A stretch of DNA of 64,000 bases from Lentisphaeria bacterium (GTDB lineage Bacteria > Verrucomicrobiota > Lentisphaeria > Victivallales > UBA1829). Below are positions 58,674 through 64,000 of this stretch, in pieces; positions within the stretch are counted from its first letter, which is position 1, and every line of letters begins with the position of its first letter. The position numbers and the translations under genes were made by a program. The notes beneath the pieces are model-generated. The model did not search any database. It saw only the letters and a list, made by a program, of their open reading frames with translations, and was not told where the DNA came from. The DNA is taken from assembly GCA_017541665.1 (NCBI GenBank), contig JAFXYP010000073.1:1-64000 (forward strand), written 5' to 3'.

Positions 58674-60278
58674 TTACTCACGCGCTGCTTCCGCGCGTTT
58701 ATGCCATTTTTCCGCTTCGGCCTCGTCCTGTTCCACACCTACGCCTTTCTCATAGCAGTCGCCAAGCCACTTCATCGCATCCTTATTGCCGTTTTCCGCG
58801 GCCTTTTTGAACCATTTGAAAGCTTCGGCTTTATCGGTTTTCACGCCGTCGCCATCGTGATACATCCAGGCGAGGTTGTTCATTGCAGTCGTATTGCCGT
58901 TTTCCGCTGATTTTTTATACCATTTGACCGCTTCGGCCTTATTTTCTTCCACCCCGTCGCCGTTCGCATACTTCCAACCAACCGGGAGAAATGCATTCTC
59001 CTTGCCGTTTTCCGCGGCCTTTTTGAACCATTTGAACGCTTCGGCCTTATCTTCCTTCACGCCGTCGCCTCGATCATACATAAAAGCGAGGTTGTTCATT
59101 GCAGTCGTATTGCCGTTTTCCGCTGATTTTTTATACCATTTGACCGCTTCGGCCTTATTTTCTTCCACCCCGTCGCCGTTCTCATACTTCCAGCCCAGCG
59201 GGAGCATTGCATCCGCATTGCCGTTTTCCGCGGCCTTTTTGAACCATTTGAACGCTTCGGCCTTATCTTCCTTCACCCCGTTGCCGTTTTGGTATTTTTC
59301 GCCGAGTCGGTACATTGCGTCCGTATTGCCTTTTTCAGCTGCCTGTATGTCTATATCCAGCCATCTTTTATTTCTGGTTTCCTCTGCAAGCTTAGACCAT
59401 TTCTCCGCTTCGGCCTTATCCCGCCGTACTCCGGTGCCAAAACTGTAGCATAATGCAAGCTGATCCATCGCACCCGCGTGGCCTTTTTCGGCGGCCTTTT
59501 TATACCACTTGGCCTCTTCGTAGGCATTCTTTCTCACGCCATTGCCCTGGCCATAGCAGAAGCCGATCCGATACTGCGCATCGGCATAGTCCTTGTTTGC
59601 GGCCATCAGATACCATCTGAACGCTTCGGCCTTATTTTCTTTCACGCCCTTGCCGTCCTCAAAGCATTCGCCAAGCTCGCACATCGCTTCCACATCGCCT
59701 TTTTCGGCGGCCTTCAGCGTATCACTGACATCTTTCATGGAATCAATGAAAGCCTTGGCGTTCTGATTCCCGCCTTTTGCTGCTTTTCGATACCATTTGA
59801 CGGCTTCGATCATATCGATATTGAGATCCTCGACTTCATAATAACTTCCAACGGCGGCGGCCGCACCATCGGCTATTTGACGCTCCTCAAGTTCCTCGAC
59901 ATGGAGTTCGACCGCAAATACTTCTCCGTCCTCCCCGAAACGATAGCTTTCGCCGACCTTGTACATCGCGTCCGCATTGCCGTTTTCGGCTGCCTGTTTG
60001 AACCATTTGAGTGCTTCGCTCCTGCTCTCGTCCACGCCCTTGCCTTCCTCATAGCAGAGACCGACCTGATACTGTGCCCCGGCATGGCCCTTGTTTGCGG
60101 CGAGGGCGAACTGCGTTACCGCCGTTTTGTAATCCTGGGCGACAAGGGCGGCCTGGCCCTGTTCGTATTCATTCTGGCCTTTCTTCCCGACCTTCCCGCA
60201 GGAGGTGGAAAGCAGCGCCGCCAGGACGCAGACGGAAACGCCGATGATGATTCGGCTGCTGTTTCGGTTGAGTTTCAT
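58674..60278 (-). CDS. Sel1-repeat lipoprotein
   Basis: 534 residues. Lipoprotein signal SVCVLAALLSTSCGKV. About eleven Sel1-like repeats of 36 residues, such as AVTQFALAANKGHAGAQYQV, ALKWFKQAAENGNADAMYKV, AFRWYLMAANKDYADAQYRI. Two interruptions occur: an insert around residues 120-145 (EVFAVELHVEELEERQIADG) and a short DUF-like link near 315 (RNKRWLDIDIQAAEKG). The last five units are made of near-identical 72-residue pairs. No partner is known; such proteins usually scaffold complexes. 93 nt before the DUF805 gene. Confidence 0.9.
   Translation of the reverse strand: MKLNRNSSRIIIGVSVCVLAALLSTSCGKVGKKGQNEYEQGQAALVAQDYKTAVTQFALAANKGHAGAQYQVGLCYEEGKGVDESRSEALKWFKQAAENGNADAMYKVGESYRFGEDGEVFAVELHVEELEERQIADGAAAAVGSYYEVEDLNIDMIEAVKWYRKAAKGGNQNAKAFIDSMKDVSDTLKAAEKGDVEAMCELGECFEDGKGVKENKAEAFRWYLMAANKDYADAQYRIGFCYGQGNGVRKNAYEEAKWYKKAAEKGHAGAMDQLALCYSFGTGVRRDKAEAEKWSKLAEETRNKRWLDIDIQAAEKGNTDAMYRLGEKYQNGNGVKEDKAEAFKWFKKAAENGNADAMLPLGWKYENGDGVEENKAEAVKWYKKSAENGNTTAMNNLAFMYDRGDGVKEDKAEAFKWFKKAAENGKENAFLPVGWKYANGDGVEENKAEAVKWYKKSAENGNTTAMNNLAWMYHDGDGVKTDKAEAFKWFKKAAENGNKDAMKWLGDCYEKGVGVEQDEAEAEKWHKRAEAARE
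58870..59301 (-). repeat. 216-bp tandem repeat in the Sel1 lipoprotein gene
   Basis: The block starting GCGAGGTTGTTCATTGC occurs at 58870 and again at 59086, an exact 216-bp period (72 residues, two Sel1 units), and the match runs on for most of the unit. The high DNA identity points to recent duplication. Confidence 0.88.
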
Positions 60279-60601
60279 GTATCATCCTTTCATTTCGGTT
60301 ATGGTTGAGTTGAACAGGAAAAGACGCAAGAAAGCCGCCGCATCGGGGCGGATGCGGAAGCGCACGGGATCCGGAAAGGGAGAAAACAGGGAGACCGGAA
60401 ACGATCTGCCGGGTTGAAGCGAGCCTTTATTAAAACAAAAGAAAGGCTTGCGTGCATCACAGGGGTATTTGCCTCAGATCGAGGGGAATTGAACAGGGAA
60501 AAAAATGGGGCGGAGCAGCACGCCTGATTTCGTGCGGATGTCGAACAGAAACTGTGTTTGCGATTCGTCATCATGATTCCGTTTATTGTATTCCATCCGT
60601 T

Positions 60602-60629
60602 AATATAACGCCCGAAAAAAAGAATACAA
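60602..60629 (-). promoter_or_regulatory. Candidate promoter of the Sel1 lipoprotein gene or of a leader RNA
   Basis: On the minus strand, TTGTAT (60629-60624), 16 nt, TATATT (60607-60602). It is about 320 nt upstream of the Sel1 start. The 60279-60848 gap holds an AT-looped inverted repeat (AGCCTTT/AAAGGCT at 60422-60448) and no gene I can support. Confidence 0.5.
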
Positions 60630-60848
60630 ATGTTTTTTTTTAAAAAAAATACTTGGTTTTGAAAAAAACACGTTTTTTCCATTCTTTTTGCATTGTTCGG
60701 AAAAAGTGCGGATTTCTCCCGCTGGAAAACGTATGCGTTTTTTCGGGAGACATGGTTCCCCTTTTCCCCTGGTCAGACAGGTTTTATAGGTCCCTATAAG
60801 TCTTGTTTTCAGCGGGCTTCGGCTTGTCCGCGAGCACTCCCCCCGACG

Positions 60849-60882
60849 AAAAAAAAACCGGCTCCGAGCATGTCGGGACCGG
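60849..60882 (-). terminator. Rho-independent terminator after the small lipoprotein gene
   Basis: An imperfect stem with CCGG ends and CCGA/TCGG inside (60858-60882), then nine T residues on the minus strand (60857-60849). The small lipoprotein gene ends 68 nt upstream at 60950. Confidence 0.75.
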
Positions 60883-60949
60883 GGAAGGATCATCGAATGC
60901 CGTCCGCGCCGCAGCATGGCGGCGGGTCCGGCATCATGAAGAGAATTTC

Positions 60950-61171
60950 TTACTTTTTGAACGTGTCGTTGATGGCGTCGCCGACGGCGTCGTTGGTGTC
61001 CTTGGCGGCCTCTTCGGCCTTCTTGGTGAACTTGTGCACGCCGGATTCGGTGCTGTCGATGGCCTTGTCGAGCTTTTCGCCGGCGGTCTCCTTCTTTTCG
61101 CAGGAGGTGGCGAGCGTCATGGCGCAGACTGCGGCCGCGACGACGGTGAGCGTGAAGAGCATTTTTTTCAT
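60950..61171 (-). CDS. Small entericidin-like lipoprotein
   Basis: 73 residues. Signal MKKMLFTLTVVAAAVCAMTLAT then SCEKKETAGEK, so lipidation is likely at Cys 24. The mature 49 residues are charged and helical (DKAIDSTESGVHKFTKKAEE, AKDTNDAVGDAIND), similar in composition to entericidin-type or YtxH-like stress lipoproteins. It is 61 nt downstream of the membrane-protein gene and closed by a terminator, so the two form one transcript. Confidence 0.8.
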   Translation of the reverse strand: MKKMLFTLTVVAAAVCAMTLATSCEKKETAGEKLDKAIDSTESGVHKFTKKAEEAAKDTNDAVGDAINDTFKK

Positions 61172-61231
61172 GGTGATATACCTTTCGATTGGTTGTTGGT
61201 ATGTGCTGGAAAGCCGGATCGGGAAACGCGG

Positions 61232-61981
61232 TCACTCGGCTTTCTTTTTGGGCTTGATGGTGAGGATGAATCCGAGGGCGAGGCTGAGGTACGCGCTCAT
61301 GAGGACCTGGTAGTTGGCGGGGAGCGAGAACGTGATCGTGTGCGCGGGGATCCAGAAAATGACGATGCTCTTCAGCAGATAGGAACCCCAGACATGCTTG
61401 TCGATGCCTTCGAGGAATTCGCCGCCGCCGAGGAAGCGCTTCTTGTTGATGCAGGTGTTCCAGTATTCGTGGCTGAGCATCATCGGGAAGCAGAAAATGA
61501 GGTTGGCCCACAGAGAGGTGGAGAAGCCCTGGAAGATGGTCTGAACCGTTTTGTTGCTGAAATGGAACGGCCAGACGGGGGAGGGGGCGCCGGTGGCGTG
61601 ATTGATGGTCATGAGGGAGGCGATGCCTTTGCCGAAAATCGCGAATGCGATGGTGAAGAGCATGCCGTACACGCCCCAGACGATGAACTTCAGGAAGAGG
61701 CCCGGGGTCTTCCAGCTTCCGGTCTTGCCGCGCACCTTGATCATTTCACCGAACGTGGCGAGGAGTCCGACCTTCAGGAAGCCGGAGATGTAGGGGTATT
61801 GTCCGACGACGCTGCCGAAGTTCTTGAGGCCGTCTGTGGAAAAACCGACCCAGTGGATGCCTTGTGACTGGAGGCTGAGATTCAGAGAAGAATCAAAATA
61901 TTTCCACGGGAAGAAGACGACGAGGCAGGTATAGGCGAGGAAGTAGATGACCGCAAAGATGTCGCCGATTTTGAATTTCAT
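61232..61981 (-). CDS. Multi-pass membrane protein, weakly Mpv17/PMP22-like
   Basis: 249 residues with about five membrane helices, starting MKFKIGDIFAVIYFLAYTCL and ending in a Lys-rich tail. The segment SIVIFWIPAHTITFSLPANY followed by LMSAYLSLALGF recalls the Mpv17/PMP22 signature (W-P-x5-NF-x2-P-x3-R), but the Asn and Arg are not matched, so the assignment is weak. AAGGA lies before ATG 61981. Function unknown. Confidence 0.75.
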   Translation of the reverse strand: MKFKIGDIFAVIYFLAYTCLVVFFPWKYFDSSLNLSLQSQGIHWVGFSTDGLKNFGSVVGQYPYISGFLKVGLLATFGEMIKVRGKTGSWKTPGLFLKFIVWGVYGMLFTIAFAIFGKGIASLMTINHATGAPSPVWPFHFSNKTVQTIFQGFSTSLWANLIFCFPMMLSHEYWNTCINKKRFLGGGEFLEGIDKHVWGSYLLKSIVIFWIPAHTITFSLPANYQVLMSAYLSLALGFILTIKPKKKAE

Positions 61982-62029
61982 GGCAATTGTTTCCTTTTGT
62001 GAGGTTTGGGTGGAACGTTATATAATATA

Positions 62030-62058
62030 AAGATAGCATGTTTTTCCGTAAAAATCAA
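62030..62058 (-). promoter_or_regulatory. Promoter of the membrane-protein/small-lipoprotein transcript
   Basis: On the minus strand, TTGATT (62058-62053), 17 nt, TATCTT (62035-62030), preceded by TGC. 49 nt before the ATG. Confidence 0.65.
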
Positions 62059-62110
62059 GTCGAACCGCCGAAAGATGCGGAAAAATGGACGCCCGCCCGG
62101 TTGCCCGATA

Positions 62111-62697
62111 TTATTCCGGCGTCTGCTGGGAAGCGGGATCACCTTCACCGTGTTCGTCCGCATCCCCCGCCGCGGCCCGGAGTTCTTCCCATGCTTCCTG
62201 CCGAAGGATCCCCTCCCATTTCCGAGCCAGTTCCTGGTATTCCTCGATGTCGCGTTTCTTCTTGTGGTCCGGCGCGCCCGGGATGGAAACGTGGAGGTTG
62301 ACGCCGCATTTCGGATCACGGACCCATATTTCCAGCTCCAGGGGCTTTTTGCTCAGGACGGGCGACTTCTTCTTCAGTTCGTATACATCGCTGGCGATGT
62401 CGAATGCCAGCTCCCCGGCTTCCGGATCGAGTCTGATGCTGAGCTCGACCGTGTCGTCCGGGGAAGTTTGATCGAACAATCCCTGTATCTCCATTTCTTG
62501 TCCGTGATATTGTACCTGCTTTCAATCGGAATGAGGATGTCGGCGACGACTTCGCGGTACATGCCGGGCTTGACGGACTGCCATCGAAGCCCCCTCGATA
62601 CGCCATAAAAAGTAGAAACACAGAGCGCTACACAGGCCAGGAAGATACAGAGAGCGATCCACTCGAACTTCGTGGGTTTGCTGAAATTTAGTTTCAT
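62111..62697 (-). pseudogene. Single-TM protein gene with apparent internal frameshift
   Basis: From ATG 62697 the frame gives a plausible N-terminus: KFEWIALCIFLACVALCVST (one membrane helix) then YREVVADILIPIESRYNITD. Near 62455-62495 the reading quality changes: the same frame turns Ser/Arg-rich and stops at 62374, while the next frame carries VELSIRLDPEAGELAFDI and GAPDHKKKRDIEEYQELA on to 62111. Inserting one base in the C4G2 run near 62460 would join them into one protein of about 195 residues. Either a true frameshift, a sequencing error or two overlapping genes; the second piece has no good ribosome site. Confidence 0.6.
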
Positions 62698-62723
62698 CGG
62701 TCCGGCCTCATAAGAGCAAGAAA

Positions 62724-62999
62724 TCAGAACAAATCGCTGTGCGACCCGGTACGCATCAGCTCAAGAATGAGCTTCTCGTTCGAAATGGAGTAAATCAACA
62801 GCCAATCCGGCCTGATATGACACTCTCTTGCATTGCGATATGATCCGATCAGCGCATGATCCCGGTATGCTTCCGGAAGTGTTTTACCCTCGGCAAGCAT
62901 CGTAACTACAGCCTGAAGATCAGCAATATTGAATCTGCGTTTCTTTATCCGTTTGTAGTCCCGCTTGAACTGAGCGGTGTATGTAATTCCGTATTTCAT
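62724..62999 (-). CDS. yafQ: YafQ-family type II toxin (mRNA interferase)
   Basis: 91 residues, RelE-fold ribosome-dependent mRNase. The conserved C-terminal blocks are exact for YafQ: ARECHIRPDWLLIYSI and ELMRTGSHSDLF, with the catalytic His residues in both, and the basic N-terminal helix KRDYKRIKKR. The start overlaps the antitoxin stop by 4 nt (ATGA). Type II pairs are controlled by the antitoxin, probably at the operator listed below. Confidence 0.93.
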   Translation of the reverse strand: MKYGITYTAQFKRDYKRIKKRRFNIADLQAVVTMLAEGKTLPEAYRDHALIGSYRNARECHIRPDWLLIYSISNEKLILELMRTGSHSDLF

Positions 63000-63271
63000 G
63001 AATCAAGAGCCTCGAACAGGCTTTTGATGTCATGGTAAACGGGCGCATTGGGATCATTTGCGAGACGGTGTCCCTCAGCGATAGCATCGATTGTTTCCTG
63101 ATTGACTCGCGGAGCCGCCGTTATTTTGAAAGGAATCTCATGATCCCTGGCAATCCGTTTGAGGTAAATCGTGATGGCGGTGGACAGGTTCAGTCCCATA
63201 TCCGCCAGACAGCTTTCGACTGCATTTTTCAATTCGGAGTCGACCCGAACACAGAGATTGGATGTACTCAT
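62996..63271 (-). CDS. dinJ: DinJ/RelB-family antitoxin
   Basis: 91 residues. An N-terminal ribbon-helix-helix DNA-binding region (LCVRVDSELKNAVESCLADM, LNLSTAITIYLKRI) is followed by the toxin-binding tail, with EIPFKI, the usual DinJ motif after the helices. GGAGGAAG lies before the ATG. First gene of the pair. Confidence 0.93.
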   Translation of the reverse strand: MSTSNLCVRVDSELKNAVESCLADMGLNLSTAITIYLKRIARDHEIPFKITAAPRVNQETIDAIAEGHRLANDPNAPVYHDIKSLFEALDS

Positions 63272-63298
63272 ATCTTCCTCCAGATGTTGTATGTTTTT

Positions 63299-63332
63299 GA
63301 TACAATATAATGCGCTGTATCGAAAATGTCAA
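63299..63332 (-). promoter_or_regulatory. Promoter and operator of dinJ-yafQ
   Basis: On the minus strand, consensus TTGACA (63332-63327), 17 nt, TATATT (63309-63304). An inverted repeat GATACA-N11-TGTATC (63299-63321) covers the -10 region, a fitting site for the ribbon-helix-helix antitoxin. Confidence 0.82.
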
Positions 63333-63398
63333 GCAAAAGGCAAGAGAAAACGGAAAAAAGACCTGGGTGATGAAAAGAATCTGAAGAAGATAGTCGAG

Positions 63399-64000
63399 TC
63401 ACAGCTCCGCGCTGATGTTCCGGCCGCGGGAGTCACGCAGGAAGAACGCGGCGACGGCGGCGGGGACCGCGAGGATGAGGCAGATCGCGAGGATGAGTCG
63501 GAAGGCAGGCGGGGCGGCGAGCAGGGAATCCGCGGCCTTGAACCGGTCGAAGATCGAGCCGGCGACCTGCGAGAGGACGATGATCAGGATGTTCGCGCAG
63601 AAGTTCACGAACGCGATGGCGCTGGCGGAGAACGCCGCGGGGACGAATTCGCGGCAGGCGGAAATGTGGATGCAGGTGAAGCCGTAGCCCGCGCCGAGCA
63701 GCAGGAACCCTGCCCGGGCGGCGTGAAGCGCGGAGCCCACGGGCAGGAACGTCCCGGAGAAGAGGACGGCGCAGCCGAGGGCGAGCAGGGCGCATCCGGC
63801 GGCCTGGAAGACCTTCCGGCGGTTGCCAAAAAGGAAACTGACGGACCCGGCGAAGATCATTTCGATCATCACAAGGGTGTTCATGACGCCAATGGCGCCG
63901 GCTTCGGCGCCGCAGACGTCGGAGAGGTATTTCTTGCCGAAGACGCTGAGGCAGGACCAGTAGATCACGATCCCTGTGGCGGCGCAGTAGAACACCCCCA
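63399..64000 (-). CDS. MFS transporter, N-terminal part outside the window
   Basis: About 200 residues of the C-terminal half, with six membrane helices (IEMIFAGSVSFLFGNRR, AGFLLLGAGYGFTCIHISAC, AIAFVNFCANILIIVLSQVA, FRLILAICLILAVPAAVAAF). The segment FLFGNRRKVFQAAGCALLAL fits the loop 8/9 motif of the major facilitator group. The frame is open at the right edge, so the true start is beyond it. The substrate is not deducible. Confidence 0.8.
   Translation of the reverse strand, partial: GVFYCAATGIVIYWSCLSVFGKKYLSDVCGAEAGAIGVMNTLVMIEMIFAGSVSFLFGNRRKVFQAAGCALLALGCAVLFSGTFLPVGSALHAARAGFLLLGAGYGFTCIHISACREFVPAAFSASAIAFVNFCANILIIVLSQVAGSIFDRFKAADSLLAAPPAFRLILAICLILAVPAAVAAFFLRDSRGRNISAEL

Noticed and set aside
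60299-60682. A 127-codon minus-strand frame upstream of the Sel1 gene
   Set aside because: Biased, Phe/Ser/Cys-rich sequence without a ribosome site; the likely promoter lies inside its 5' part.

Overview
The window reads as chromosomal DNA of a high-GC Gram-negative bacterium. LPS-kinase-like genes, many lipoproteins with outer-membrane-type signals, PqiC-like and SurA-like periplasmic factors, a GH127 arabinofuranosidase, a Tad-type pilin cluster, a divergent FtsZ next to FtsA, and a set of exported paralogues I cannot assign to a named family together suggest the PVC group, most likely a Victivallis-like Lentisphaeria member (Verrucomicrobiota). That placement is an inference from gene content, not a measured phylogeny. 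I saw no rRNA, tRNA, insertion sequence or CRISPR array.

Layout. 1-1690: the end of cysK, a terminator and an esterase whose start codon appears to be ACG. 1713-12352 (minus): a translation/RNA operon nusA-infB-rbfA-nrnA-truB-(His-rich unknown)-uup-rluA, without rimP. 12756-13310: rpsT with its own promoter, two tandem hairpins and a terminator. 13339-18533 (minus): ftsA-ftsZ-M28 lipoprotein-two WaaP-like kinases, tightly overlapping. 18689-20841 (minus): LysM lipoprotein, PqiC-like lipoprotein, HD hydrolase. 21043-22881: a DUF3089 lipoprotein and an MBL hydrolase. 22929-26300 (minus): two pilin-like proteins, TadE-like and TadG-like proteins. 26434-29278 (minus): an exported protein of unknown function and three paralogous lipoproteins resembling the SecD P1 head. 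29499-34058 (plus): moxR-DUF58-transglutaminase. 34215-37169 (minus): a parvulin lipoprotein and a thioredoxin-thioredoxin-SurA-like fusion. 37461-39980: GH127. 40151-48289 (plus): zinc-ribbon protein, pyrE, secA, Sel1, trmL, a UPF0104 membrane protein and a PP2C phosphatase. 48417-54457 (minus): three members of an exported family sharing HSDDPDDG and CGxHYG motifs, one of them fused to GspG-like and PilO/GspM-like domains, plus an FGE-like lipoprotein. 54832-57813: an M24 peptidase divergent from a PlsY-GpsA fusion. 57972-61981 (minus): DUF805, a Sel1 lipoprotein, a small lipoprotein and a membrane protein. 62111-64000 (minus): a frame-disrupted membrane protein, a dinJ-yafQ toxin-antitoxin pair and the 3' part of an MFS transporter.

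The strongest unusual points are the PlsY-GpsA fusion (two consecutive phospholipid steps on one chain), the stand-alone SecD-head-like lipoproteins, the Trx-Trx-SurA-like fusion, the HSDDPDDG/CGxHYG family with its secretion-pseudopilin chimera, and a recurring extended -10 promoter (TGn followed by TATnnT) that can be read by eye across the window.
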